Assembly (NCBI RefSeq): GCF_041381155.1
Contig: NC_091144.1
Span: 19,787,544 to 19,851,543, forward strand
Origin: Argopecten irradians
Lineage: Eukaryota > Mollusca > Bivalvia > Pectinida > Pectinidae
Direction of reading: 5' to 3'
DNA length: 64,000 bases
In this document: one piece after another, positions 11,201-26,200 of the stretch
Layout: each line of letters starts with the position of its first letter
Position numbering within the stretch: the first letter of the stretch is position 1
Position numbers and translations under genes: made by a program
Notes under the pieces: model-generated
What the model saw: only the letters and a program-made list of their open reading frames with translations
Database searches by the model: none
Told to the model about the DNA's origin: nothing

Positions 11201-14200
11201 AATTTTAATAATATCCAAACAACTAAATGACAGAATTCCGCTTCGTAATTTATCTGGCTCGGACATCTAAAAAGTCTGTCAGTATGCCCCCTCCCCCAGA
11301 GAATGACTTCTCGTGCGGCACCGGTTTAAGAATTAAGGGTTACACTAGAGTATTGGCTTGGGTTGTCATCTAAAAAGTCTGTCATTTGTCATCTATATTT
11401 GATGATCTATTATCTGGCAATCTGGACATCTAAAAAGTCCCGGCAACATTTGTCTTGGTTTTCTAATTGTGTATTGCGGCGGTCCTGTCATTTGTCAGTT
11501 GACAACGAGCATAGAATTATCTGGCTCAATATTAATTTTCATTATCTCCCACCGTAGAATATAAGTCCTCCTTTCGTCACTTTTGCTGTTAAGGTCGAAT
11601 ACTTTTAATGTGTTTGTTAAGAATTATCTGGCTGAGGGACATCTAAAAGAGTTGAATGTCATTCCTGTTATAATGACACCTGTTGAATTACCTGTATCAG
11701 AGTCTATTAATTAAACACCTGTCGATACGATACATGTTATTGACTTAATCTATACATGAGTATGTGTGTGTAGCCTAACTGAGCAGATATTTGCTCCTAA
11801 GTAATGTCAACAGAATTCCTATTGATAGATCTTCGGCACTGTCTGGGTGGTATGTAGGACATGTGTCCAGAGAAACACGCTGGATGGTCAATTGTCCATT
11901 TGTACATAAGGCATTCCTTGCGTTTATCTGGATACAGGAACAGTGTCTATCCGACTGGAGTGACTAGAAAGTGTTCAGCGTAATGAATAATATGACAGGA
12001 AGACATATTGAAAATGTTAGGTCTAATTCATGTGTGATCAGTTTACTACTTTTAAGTCCAAGTCTTGTGTAAGGACAAGAATTATCTGGCATGGGACATC
12101 TAAAAAGTCTGTCATTTGTCAGGACAAGAATTATCTGGCTTGGGACATCTAAAAAGTCTGTCATTTGTCAGGGCAAGAATTATCTGGCTTGGGACATCTA
12201 AAAAGTCTGTCATTTGTCAGGGCAAGAATTATCTGGCTTGGGACATCTAAAAAGTCTGTCATTTGACAGGGCAAGAATTATCTGGCTTGGGACATCTAAA
12301 AAGTCTGCCATTTGTCAGAGCAAGAATTATCTGGCTTGGGGGCATTTAAAAAGTCTGTCACTTGACAGGGCAAGAATTATCTGGCTTGGGACATCTAAAA
12401 AGTCAAAGCCATTTGTCAGAGCAAGAATTATCTGGCTTGGGACATCTAAAAAGTCTGTCATTTGTCAGGACAAGAATTATCTGGCTTGGGACATCTAAAA
12501 AGTCTGTCATTTGTCAGGGCAAGAATTATCTGGCTTGGGACATCTAAAAAGTCAAAGCCATTTGTCAGAGCAAGAATTATCTGGCTTGGGACATCTAAAA
12601 AGTCTGTCATTTGTCAGAGCAAGAATTATCTGGCTTGGGGACATCTAAAAAGTCTGCCATTTGTCCGAGCAAGAATTATCTGGCTTGGGGGCATTTAAAA
12701 AGTCTGTCACTTGACAGGGCAAGAATTATCTGGCTTGGGACATCTAGAAAGTCAAAGCCATTTGTCAGAGCAAGAATGATCTAACCTGGGACATCCAGAA
12801 GGTCAAAACTATTTGCCAGAGCAGGAATTATCTGGCTTGGGACATCTAGAAGGTCACAGCCATTTGCCAGAGCAAGATCGTCTGGCGTTGGAACAACAAG
12901 AATTATTCTGACGTTGGACACACCTTGAACGCCAGAACCCTGTTTTAGTGTCAGAATCCTTATATATAGGACCTTAAATCTATATTGTGGTAGGATCAGA
13001 ATCCTACTTCTTAGGACATATAAAAGGAATCTCGACTCAGTGTCAGGGTGAATGTTATCTTTGTCGGAACATCCAAGTCTGGTGTCAGAAACAAAATTGT
13101 TTGATGTAGGGCATACCATCAAAGTTTGGTGTCAGAAACAAAATTGTTTGATGTAAGGTAAAACATCCAAGTCTGGTGTCAGAAACAAAATTGTTTGATG
13201 TAAGGTATAAAATTGTTTGATGTAAGGTAAAACATCCAAGTCTGGTGTCAGAAACAAAATTGTTTGATGTAAGGTAAAACATCCACAAGTCTGGTGTCAG
13301 AAACAAAATTGTTTGATGTACGGTATAAAATTGTTTGATGTAAGGTATAACATCCAAGTCTGGTGTCAGAAACAAAATTGTTTGATGTACGGTATAAAAA
13401 TTGTTTGATGTAAGGTATAAAATTGTTTGATGTAAGATATAAAATTGTTTGATGAGGTAAGGTATAAAATTGTTTGTTGATGTAAGGTAAAACATCCAAG
13501 TCTGGTGTCAGAAACAGAATTGTTTGATGTAAGGTATAACATCCAAGTCTGGTGTCAGAAAAAAAATTGCTTGATGTAAGGTAAAACATCCAAGTCTGGT
13601 GTCAGAAACAAAATTGTTTGATGTAAGGTAAAACATCCAAGTCTGGTGTCAGAATCAGAATTGTTTGATGTAAGGTAAAACATCCAAGTCTGGTGTCAGA
13701 AACAAAATTGTTTGATGTAAGGTAAAACATCCAAGTCTGGTGTCAGAAACAGAATTGTTTGATGTAAGGTAAAACATCCAAGTCTGGTGTCAGAAACAAA
13801 ATTGTTTGATGTAAGGTAAAACATCCAAGTCTGGTCTCAGAAACAAAATTGTTCGTATGTTAGTCAGAATCGAATTTTCGATAGACCAAAACCTTCAAAC
13901 TTAGTCATTTATTCAATATTCGTGTTATTAAAACTGTATACCTTCAAGTATATCGTCACAAGGTACTTGAGTATCGCACTTCAGAACTGGCACGATTGTT
14001 TGGATTCTGTGATTTAAAGGGTACATTACACAATGGCCACTATTCATTGATATACGACGATTCAATAACCACATTTCATTTATATATATCGACTTTTCAA
14101 TGAAACACTTCTATCCTTAGTTCCGGTCCGGTGATTTTCAATGGCCAAGAAAAAACATGTCAATATATATGTATATAGTCAAACATTTAGTACCACATAG

Positions 14201-17200
14201 TTATGGTCTATCGTTAAAATGACTGATAGGAATAACAGTTTTTATTCTGAATGTAAAGTCTATACGGTTAGTTTAAATGTCTTGTATAGAAATACAAAAA
14301 CACCACAAGTCCCCTGTCGTTACTTAAGTATAAAGAGTAAATTGGTTAACTCCTACTCCATGCGTAGTCGCAGGGATATAACGCTAAAATATCTATTATA
14401 CACAGGCAACTTTCATGGTAGGACCCGATAATCATAGCGACACTTCGGTGATTGTGACGTGATTTTTGTGACGTCACAACTACCGGAATGTGGGACTAAT
14501 TGATTGTAAAAATTGTTAGTACTTTGGATCCGTCTTGTGGGAAGGTATCTCTTTGGGGCGTCATTATTTTGTGAAACTCATGTTACTTGGATATTTCTCT
14601 GTGCCCAAAGTATATTTGTTAAATTGAAATGGCATCATTGATTTACAAACAACGAAGGCATATTTCATTTTCTCTGACTTAAAACCGTGTCAAAGTGAAA
14701 GAAAAAAATATCGATTCAATACACGTTTTCGTACAGGCATGATGCGATTATGTACCTGCGCCATATAACGATAATTGCAGGCCTTACTATACCACGACCG
14801 ACAAATCCTTCATCATATAACGAACAGAGCAAGCCTAACTATACCACGACCGACAAATCCTTCACCGCATAACGAACAGAGCAAGCCTAATACCACGACC
14901 GACAAATCATTCACCATATAACGAACAGAGCAAGCCTAACTCTACCACGACCGACAAATCTTTCATCATATAACGAACAGAGCAAGCCTAATACCACGAC
15001 CGACAAATCCTTCACCATATAACGAACAGAGCAAGCCTAACTATACCACGACCAACAAATCACTCACCGCATAACGAACAGAGCAAGCCTAATACCACGA
15101 CCGACAAATCATTCACCATATAACGAACAGAGCAAGCCTAACTATACCACGACCGACAAATCCTTCACCATATAACGAACAGAGCAAGCCTAATACCACG
15201 ACCGACAAATCATTCACTATATAACGAACAGAGTAAGCTTTACTATACCACGACCGACAAATCCTTCACCATGTAACGAACAGAGCAAGCCTAACTATAC
15301 CACGACCGACAAATCCTTCACCATGTAACGAACTGAGCAAGCCTAACTATACCACGACCGACAAATCCTTCATCATACATGCATGCGAACAGAAAAAAGC
15401 CTAACTATACCACGACCGACAAAACCTTCATCATGTAACGAACAGAGCAAGCCTAACTATACCGCGACCGACAATCTTCACCATATAACGAACAGAGCAG
15501 GCCTTACTATACCACGACCGACAAATCCTCCACCATACCACGACCAACAAATCCTTCACATATAACGAATAGAGCAAACCTTACTATACCACGACCGACA
15601 AATCCTTCACATATAACGAACAGAGCAAACCTAACTATACCACGACCAACAAATCCTTCACATATAACGAACAGAGCAAACCTTACTATACCATGACAGA
15701 CAAATGATTCGACAATAACGAACAGAGTAAGCCTAACTATACCACGGCTGACAAATCCTTCACTATATAACGAACAGAGCAAGCCTAACTATACCACGAC
15801 CGACAAATTCTTCTCTAAATAGTTTCTGTCGATCGATTTAATTTTTACAATCACTAAGTGAACAGATCGATGAAGATCATGGTTGTTTGTCGAAGCTCTA
15901 CCTATATTTACACAGTATGTATATTTCAAGTAGCTACAAATCTCTGGAAAGCCGAATGTCTTCCTTGTCCGTGTGTTGTTGGCCTGTTCCTTTTCTACAG
16001 ACGACAATCACAATTTTCTTAAATTAAAATATTTGATTAAATCTAAAGCTAGAGAAAAAAATGATTGTTTTGATAAATCGTTCATTAAATGCACGGTAAC
16101 GCAAATTTTGAAAAAGTGTATTTGCAATTACTAAGATGAACCCATTTAGAATGCATTCGTAGGCAAAGTAAGTGTTAGTTCAGTTAGATAGTTTACAAAT
16201 GTACATGTACATTATTAAATGTAACATTAAACTGTTTACTTAGACAAGACATGATTTCTTTGATTAATACATGTGGTTCTCCTGATCCATTATGATTCTT
16301 ATCTCGATTGATGTGTCTCGAAGTCAGCTGTATGACTATGAAGAAAACATATTAACCATAAATAGCCACAGCGACAAACGAACATGAAAACTCTGACAGG
16401 CATGGTTCTTTAGAAGGCCAAGCATATGATATTTATCATGATAACAGGTGTACTTTCCCCCAGATTTAAATATCAAGCTGTTTCGTATGCTCAATCACAC
16501 CCGGTGATATGTTAAGTGGCGTTCCCTACACCTATATATAACTACCGGTTTGTACAATACGGTTACCATGACTGATAACACAACAGGTCTACGTAATCAA
16601 TACTGAACTCCTGTGTTTTTGATCTTTTTTAAAGGCCCCTTACATCATTACTAATTGATTTAAGTCCCCCTACATCATTAATAATTGATTAAAGGCCCCT
16701 TACATCATTACTAATTGATTTAAGTCCCCCTACATCATTAATAATTGATTAATTTTCAGTTTGAATTATGTTTTGGTTTATTATTCAATGTTTTGTTTTA
16801 CACAGATGCGTTCATTGTGAAATGAACCACAGTATCTTTACCAATATTACACTACATGTATATCTTTCATCTTTTAAGACCTTGTCACGTCTGATCTCCT
16901 GTCCTACTAAAGTCGTGGTGACGTGGATTTAAATTGTATTACTTTTGTTTTCGCCCGGAGTTTTTTCCTTCAAAATACAGATATCATATTTGTTCTACTA
17001 AATATCAGTGCCTGTTAATTAATTTTGACTAATTTCGATGCCAACCTGATCAAAATAGTCTACAGATCTCCACATATGTTACACTGTGTTACTAATCACA
17101 ATGAGTTAGCTGCATACATTTTATTATCAACTAGAGAATTAATTTTGTCAACTAAACGTTCATGTACACGTATCCCCACTTGAAAGTTTTGAAAGCGAGT

Positions 17201-20200
17201 AACAAGTGATCCAGTTAATGTTCATTTTAAATGTTTTGCTCGGAATTACACTATTTTTTTCACACGTTCAGTGCACTTTGAGTACCTGTATAGGTGATTC
17301 AGGTGTAATACATACATATTTCATTACCACATACCGATATCCGATACATAGGTGTATTGCAGGGTCAGGTTTATGGTGATGATCACACTTATTTGACAAT
17401 TTGACCTTGAGGTCAAGGTCATAGATACCTAATGCTAGTGGAAATATTGCGTAACGTCATTAATGATGAAAGCTAAAAAAACTAAGCTAGATCTAATTCA
17501 GTTTATAGACGAAATATTAGGCCCTTGCTTACAAGATCTGCTGTGCAGAGTAAAATGTGCCTTCTTTGTCATGTTTGTGATCATTACCAAATTAATTGGT
17601 GCAGTCATTTTTAGAGGGAAACAGTCCAGAACTTATGTGACGCTGTAACTATGGTGTATAAAATTAGTGGCAACTTCAACAAAATAGATGTATAGGCCTA
17701 GATATAAAGGAATGAAGTTACAAACGGTAGGCCAAAGATCTGAAATCCCCCAGAATGCAATGCTACCTCTTCCTTGGATTCTCCTGGCCTAGGACTAGAC
17801 TGACTTAGCTCCTGTGTTTGAAGAGAATTGCAGTAAAATCTATAGGGTCAATAAACCAGCACCGTTCGTCCTTGTACGGTTTTGTACATCATCATATTGT
17901 CGATAAAAAAATATTGATAAAATGAGCGAAGCGAATGTGGTTATTGTATAGGCCTTCATCAGTGCGTGGTCCTTCACCCGTGTATAATCGATCCCCGAGA
18001 GTTTTCAATACTGATGCGGTCGTAGAAATATGGAACTGTTAAAGGCTCTTAAAACTTATCGACAATGCACCAGAGTTTTACAATAAAACTACATCCGGAA
18101 CAGAAGAATACAACTTCCGGTATTGATATTGCTATTTGTAAAGCCAACGATAGTTAGCAAAACTACCTTATATAATGTAATAAGTAATTCTCTTTTTAAA
18201 TTATCAAGATGTTGATTTTGGCAGAGTCTACACCAATGTCTATTTACCTATCGACCAATAGTATAGGTAGTGTTCTATCATTGTTGCTACAACTAGAGTT
18301 GTCGTTCTTGACACTTTTGAAGAGTGACAGAAAAGTTTCTGCAATTGCGGATTTCAAATGGTCATCTTTCGCTCTTAATACAAACTAATGAAAAAAAGTC
18401 CCAATAGTCTAGTCAGTAACGGTTTAACATAACTCTTGCCCATAAGGATTTGCCCGAAAATGATTAGAAAAGCGGTTTTTTCCTGAAAAATCCTTAACAT
18501 TTAACCTCGAATGGCCGAAGAAAAAAACCTTGCCGGTGGCTGTACTCGTGATTTCCCATCTCAATGCAAATATCTTATCGACAAACCAACTGGACAGAAA
18601 TTCCAAATGTACCAACTGCAAAAACTTCTACACCTTAAAGGGACAATTCAGTCGAAGAGTGCATTAAAATTTGCACATATTTCGGAAACGAACCAGTTCT
18701 AATAGAAATTAGATCAGTTGGTTTTACTGTGATATGCCAGAAAAGTCAACTGTAGTGAAATGTATGTGAAATGTTCAAACTCGCTTACTGTCCTTCATTA
18801 CATGTGGTCAGTTTAGTAAAGATTTTTTTATGTCTAGAACTAATCAAATAGCTCTTACAGTAGTGTTTTTGATTTATTAGATGCATGTTCTTGTCTAAAA
18901 TAATTTCATCAACGACACGGCGGTTATGTCTATTGCATTTGTTTAACGTGCGTGAATTTGACTCGGGCAAGGGTACAGCGTACATGTTGTACCTGCTTAA
19001 TCGTATTGATCAACGATTTGAAATTTCAAAATGTCGTGAAATTTGTCAATATTTCTTGCTATATGTTTCTTAAGGAATATAGAAAAAGACATAATTTATG
19101 TCATATTTTGCTTTGAGGATATGTAACAGAATTACCGTCCATTTAAAGGAACGACAACTCTAGTTAACTTATAGACACTGTATACGTTTAAAGATGCTCC
19201 ACCGCCGACAGAGCATAAATGACATTCATGATTTGAACAATAATTGGTGTTTAATCGTGTATATATATGTCTAATTAACACAAAAAATAATATAAAATAA
19301 TTTATTTTGCCTTTGGTGCATGCGCAATCAGTACTTCATTCCATATAGAATATAGTGACACGGATTTTTTTTCGGGATGCAATTAATCATTTTTCATATT
19401 TTTAACTTGAAGTAAAATTAGAAGCTCAAACTTATCAATGGTGGTAATGGTGTAAAGTAAGTAACTTTTGTAACTGAAGAAAAATACTAAATCGTCTGCT
19501 CCTGTTTTTGATAGTGAAAAAAATACCATTTGTCAGCGGTGGAGCATCTTTAATTTACATGGTAGTCCTATGGCTCATTTGTTTTGTTTTAAGCTTGTTC
19601 CCCAGATTAAAAAAAAATGAAATCGTAAATCAATCTTATTTCGTTCTCAAATCGCGCCTTTTTAAAACCTGAAGTGTGGCCTGCAGCTCATGCAGATGTT
19701 ACTACAATGTCTATTGTTGTTAAGTACTTACATTGATTCTAAAACGGAAATTAATCCTAGTTTTGACCGATCGAGTTTAAATAATGGTTGAAAAATCCTT
19801 TCAAGCGTGAAACTAAAATTACCGAAAGAGCTTTGTATTGGATGAAGGTGAATCAAAAACGTCATGTTATTGTTGTATTTGTGTAATCGTGGGATCATAC
19901 ACCTTCGATTTGGTTGGTATTCTATTTCTCAAACAGACCGTATGCTCGGCTTTACACAGTGTGTTATTGTCAATTAACATCAGAAGGTCATTTAAGTTAA
20001 CAAGCAAAAACTTGTCAATAAACAGTATAGACTATTTATTCTAAAAGGTAAACGGTTCTATTGCCTGATTGCCATATATATAGGTAATGTGACCTCGAGT
20101 TATATTTCGGCGAGTTACACCAAAACCACAGGGACCTGGAACAAATTATATGTATATATATTATGTAGACTATAATACATATATATTGTTTGTTAGAAAT

Positions 20201-23200
20201 TTGTTCAATTTGTTTTATTACGAATATTGAACTAATAGGCGGTTATTTTCATACGTAAGTTCTATATGAGCTACCTTAATTAGTAATTAGAAAATGCAAA
20301 CATTGCAAACTTGGAAGAGATCACTCATTTGTGTATATATGGGAGATAACTCATTTGTTTATATGGGAGATAACTCATTTCTTTAAATGGGAGATAACTC
20401 ATTTCTGTATATGGGAGACTTCTAAAGATCAAGTTACTATTCCTGAATGATGTGCTTTATTAGCATATGCCTTTACTGAACGGCATTTTCGGTGCATTTA
20501 GTTTGTTACACATCGTAATCCCGTGTTGTCGAAGTCAGAGAGAAAATCTGAATGTGTTAACATCTTTAGGTCAAGAACTATTATTCACACCCGTTACCGC
20601 AACGAATAATTCAAATTTATCTTTTATACATACCCGTTACCGCAATGAATAATTCAAATTTATCTATTTAAATGTATGAATAAATTATTCCGAATGGTAG
20701 GATCGTGTTTATATGTCTCTTTCGGAAGTTATCGATTTCTGGGTAAGTAAAACTGGCGCACACAGTGTACCCAGCTTTCAATAGATGCTGAACTAAGGAA
20801 ATGTTATCGATAATATGCATCAATATTTCTAAGCTGATTTTCAAACGATACATAGCCTTTTGATAGCCAAATCACCATTCCATGGTGATAAGGCGATAGT
20901 ATACGGCGTAAAACACAGATTTGTGGTTGTAACTTTCTACTATATCTATATGATAGGTTGAACATACAAAACATTGCTTGATAACATTTACCTTTCCAGA
21001 TGTATAACCCCAAACCTTGGTATCTTTCAGATTTTAATTTACTCAGTTGGTTCCACTTTGCTTGACGCTAGGATATGCTTCAACTACCCAAATTAAAAAA
21101 CACCTAAGATTAAAATATTTCATTAAAAAATCTTAATTGTTTACAAGTCTGTAATGAGATTGTATCTTTTTGTTGCAGTATAACCACCGGGGGTCGGAGA
21201 GTGCGGGCGGACATAGATCGGCCGCTACCAGTACTGGGATCATGTTGACCGCGCCCTTCGACAGTGAGAACGAGGCTCGGCCACAACCCCCTCCCGCACC
21301 CTTCCGGTCTAAGACAGATGTAAGTGGGTGTTTGGGGTTCACGAGCAATATCTATTTACATTTTAGTCATCAAAGGTCTTTGAAACGTTGGGAGGAAAAC
21401 AACAACAAAAACACGATCTCGAATCTGCTGTTCAGTTTTTGGTTCTCAATTTGTAAGCAGTCTCTTTCAATAAAATACTCCGTTAAACATGATGCTTTCA
21501 CGTCATGACAAGGGAATGTTAATCTCCAATTAACAGTGCTTTGTGACGATTTAATTATTGTAGTTCTTATTTAAAATATTCGTTTATTGATTTCGTTTCG
21601 ATTAATTGTTACATACATTCTATACAATAATAAAAGAACAAGCGATTAATCATAAGCACAACAGAGATTAAGTGACAGCATTACGAATATCATAAACGTG
21701 ATCCAATTACTATGTGCAAGTTACCATGCCAACCCAGATATTGACGATAGCTTGTAGTTTGGTCCATGAAGCTTCGGTGTTGAAGCTTCGGTGTAGGATA
21801 TCCCGTCTATTACAGAGTTACCTCCCTTGCGGGTTGGTTTATATTGTGACGTCATTATTTTGTGAGCGAAACTCAAGTCGGTTTCCAGTCTGAAAAAATG
21901 ACGTTACGCTCGCAAACATATGACGTCACAATCGATATCTACACGCAAGGGCGGATAACTCTTTAATAAGCAAATACGGAATAAGCCACCGATCACCATA
22001 CTGTCCAGGTATGTTTGTGATTTGATAAAATTTTTCGTTTTGCCCAATTGTGATTGTGGTTTGATGATTGTGTTTGGCAAGTTGTGTCCGTTAATGATTG
22101 GTTTGACATGTTTGTTTGTGTGTGATTGGACAGTTTATGACAGTTTATGTGGTTTTATCGTACTAAAGCACCTGGCGGACATGGAATCGGTTCTAGATGT
22201 TCTGGTTTTGGTAGTGCCACCAGAAATGAAGACATCAGAATTGAAATTGTGAAATGTGCAACGTTATACTTTGTTAATTTTCGTTTTCGTGGTCATTAAG
22301 CCTACAAAAACGGCCTTTGGAATTCGGTTAATATATTAACTACTTTAAAGTATACTGTAAACCATAATAAAATTTATAATCACGAAAAACAATAGAGATA
22401 CGTGTATACCTGTACAATGTCTGTACGTGGTATAAAGTCAAACTGACTCTAGATCTTATCGGGCAATCCATAACGTTATATCTGATAAGTATTTAATTCA
22501 TCTCTACACTAATTAAAGATTAACATAGATAAGCCAAGGTGTATAAAGGTGTTTACGTATCCTCACTTACGGAATCACGACCACACCATTTAACATTATA
22601 CAGAATTTTAAATACGTTAGAAGTATGTCTGTAATATATTGAAGTACGAGCGTCTTCTCGTGAACACAACGGGCTCACAGAACACATCTTCAAATGTCAG
22701 CACACCAAAGGAACACGTCTCAAGTAAAACACAACATCCTGCAGGAGCGCGTCAATGAAATACAATACAATGTAGTCAATCCCCCTCTCCCCCCCCCTCT
22801 CTCTCTCAGACATGAACCACAACATACTCAAGACAATTATCTCTCGAACACATGAAACACAATATAACAACGACGAGCGGCTTCAATCGGTATTTTTGAG
22901 TGACAAAAAAGTAACATATGTCTGGAACGTGACTCTTGGGTTCATCTACCAAGTTTCTGAAGCTCATAAAACTAGGACACGTTTAAATGTTTTTGCTCTG
23001 ATTGTAAGAGAAACCCAAATGGCAATGTCAAAGAACAATGGCTAAGATATACACTGCATGCCAAGGAAAGGAAATATCACTGGAGCCGATGACAATTGAA
23101 AGTGACGATGAAGTTCTTGTGTCGTATTAGTATTCTTGGGGATATGAGACGAACTGCTTCGTTTCTAAGGACAGTCGTTCTGTAGGGGTAACTCTTTAGT

Positions 23201-26200
23201 AGAACTCAGAATGACCTTCCCTGTACAAGCGTGCGACATTGCTTTCGGTACCTTGTCCCTTGAGTGGCCGAGGAAGGGTTCTGGCGTTAGTTGGACCTGT
23301 GCCTGTCGTGTCAGATTTGGCCATTGTTTTGATCTTAATCAGATCTTTGTCGGATTCACACGTGGATTAGAGCCTATATAGGTATATATCTAGTACCACG
23401 CGGTGCTTATATACCTCATAGCAACTCTAAGTCTCTGTCGACAGTAGAACCAAATACCTGTCACTAGTATACTTTGGTGAACATTTCGTGCCTGTAACGA
23501 GCGAAGTAGGATTAGCGGAGTGTTGGGTTTTCGCCTTGACTTTCTCTGGATTAGCGTTACTGTTCAGCACATATCTCCGGACACGATCGTCACTCCTGGA
23601 TTTACTGGATATCCCTAAATGTAGCGTTGTTGTGCTTCTCCTTGGAATATCTGTACTTAGTGCATTTTTTTACCCGAGATGTCCATTCCACGGTTGTGAT
23701 GGCTTATTTTTACCGTGGGGACCGTACGGCTACTCGGCGCTGGCGTTTGCTGCCGGGTATCAATGACGTACGTACGCAGATATTCCTGCTGACTTTGCTG
23801 TTTGGCAAAAACTACTTTTCTTGTGTTCATTCTCTATATATCATATTTGCCATATCTTCCTCTTTCTCCCTATCAAAGTCCCCTGTCCATTTCCTTTTAT
23901 ATAATCCATGTCGTACGTACTCCCGACATGTGCCCAATACTATACAGATGTACTGTATGGTCATATGAATAAACAAATCTTTTAGATAGTTGGACCATAA
24001 GATATTCAATTATTCCGATTTTTATTTACGCGGATAGAGGTCATCATTCCCTTTAATATACGTTTTAATAACTAATACTCATGTGTTCAGAGAGAAATAA
24101 AAAGGGAGAAGTTGGAGTTGGTACTTGTTTCTGATTTCAATGAGGTCAATTTTTCTGTCCAGAATTTCTGTAAAACATTTGTATTTATCACTTTGTTCCA
24201 TAGATTGCTGGAAGGACGGGTGATTTCACTTGACGTGAGGGATCTACTCCTCAAACATTCACAAGATGTTTCCATCATTATCGCTAGACCCACATGCACA
24301 AACAACACATAAATAAACACTGCAACACAATATAAACAAATACCCCAAATAAGGTCGTCGAGTAACAACTTTTAAACATTGCACGTTTAACAGAAACAAT
24401 CTGTACAAATGATACCAGCATTACACTTTTTGATTTGCTCTCGTTGTTTCAAACCAGCATCAGCGCATAGCTAAGCAGTCATTTCGAATCATTTAGCTAC
24501 TATAACAGATATTTGATTTTTCTTCTTTCCAGTTGGATGACGTCGATTCCGTCTATTCAGACAAAGTAATGTTCACTAGTTTGTGTTGTTGTTGAATGGT
24601 GACGGGTATTATAGATGTTTGTCTGAAGGAAGTTTCACAGCCTCTAAACATGTCATTTAATACCAGAACGAAGCACAGGGACCTGAAAATAAGTTATTGT
24701 CTGTGTGTATTTCTGTCAATCCTAGTATGGATATCAAATAGTCTCAGATTCATTCTAATCACAGGGACCTGACACGAATTTCTAACCAATGGTGTATAAT
24801 ATGTACATGTATATAAATAGGCCGTTGGTTTGAAATTCGTGTCAGGTCCCTGAACACATAAGGGATGGAATTTTCACGAACTATGATATTTTTTTATCAC
24901 AGAGTAGGATAGGTCTAAATATACATGGACTTGACTTATTCTCAGGTCAATATATGGCATGAATTAATATTCATGTGTGAACCAGTTAGAAATATAATAC
25001 CGTATACACATATTTAATGAGTTAGTATATTGGTGTATGTAGAAATAAAAATTGCTAAACGTAGTCTCAACTATTATATGGTACAGGTGTGTCTGAACAG
25101 GCCATGCGATAGGTAACCGAGTCTGTGCTGCTTTGAAAGTAATATACGCTATTTATAGAAGATAGTAGATTAATAACCAATGTAGCATACTTGATTAGTT
25201 TACATGCTTAATTAATCTTAAGCTTTGTAGATATGAATAGAGTGAGACTTTTGGTAGATACAAACTTTGCGGTGTATTGGTTGTATTGTATACGAGTATA
25301 CTACGATTTGTATGTACGCTGTAAATCGGCTCGCGTGATATTGGATCCAAGGTATGCTTGATTACAGGTGTATGGCTATTTTTGTATACTCTTTCACTCG
25401 GGAAGCTTGTCTCCTAAATCAAAGAGATTTATATCCATTTTGTCATATCTTAGTTACGTTTACAAATATGGTAAACGATTTGTAAAATAAAGAAATAAAG
25501 TAAATCTGGTTCGGCAATGATTAGGATCGAGTTTTCAATAGACATGATAATTTAACGGTATCATGGTAATGAGATACAATGTACGTGTGATGTCATATAA
25601 GTGGATTGATTGCACGAGAAAACAGAATGTATCACTTATTATACCTCAATGAACACAAAACACGAGTTATTATCAATCATTCCCGTTTTCATATCCTCTA
25701 TACGATCTCCTTCTAATATAAACGTTTCTTACTTTGGAACAGATTAACTACAAGACTTCCAACAAATTCTCCGAACATGATAATAGGAATGCTTTCCAGG
25801 ACCACGGAGTCTACTTCGGAGATGTGAGTATACAACGTACCTGAATGAAGGGGATCTATTTTTCTGGGAATTGTAAATAAAGATAATATTTACTTGCAAA
25901 TGAACTAGAACACGGTTTTGCACAACAGAATATTAATGTATACAACTATAGACACTCACTTGGGTTGATATTACATACGATAATATAGAGACGAGCATGT
26001 GTTGTACAACCAATACAGAAAAGGTTAAAAAGTAAAGGAGCAATGGGGTCGCATTGTACTAGACCTTTAGATCTCTAGAATAATTACAGTTCTGATGTCT
26101 GTCTTTGGTCAAAGCCAACTTCCATTTAACATGTAGCTGTATTGCACTATACATAGGCAAAGGTGATTGAAATATGCTTAAAGTTAAAGTATCAGGCAAG

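Larger units (their letters stand above)
8290..21178 (+). other. TEX36-like intron 1 (12.9 kb)
   Basis: Non-coding. Besides the arrays and elements listed, it is AT-rich unique sequence; no other exon or RNA gene was identified. Confidence 0.6.

Noticed and set aside
12214..12698. Overlapping open frames of 60-94 codons with internal repeats
   Set aside because: They follow the 49-bp period and occur in several frames at once. This is an effect of a repeat lacking stops, not a repeat protein.
13085..13589. Minus-strand frames of 113 and 136 codons
   Set aside because: Same cause: the 47-bp array read on the opposite strand. No start context, splice context or family match.
15507..15782. Minus-strand 91-codon frame with a repeated C-E-G-F-V pattern
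   Set aside because: Product of the 52-bp satellite, with no non-repetitive part.
12070..15815. CRISPR-like arrays
   Set aside because: Units are contiguous with no unique spacers, and the genome is eukaryotic with spliced genes.
24087..24368. Minus-strand 93-codon frame with a hydrophobic N-terminus
   Set aside because: Lies in an intron of TEX36-like on the opposite strand. The hydrophobic run comes from AT-rich sequence and a plus-strand frame overlaps it. No support for a gene.
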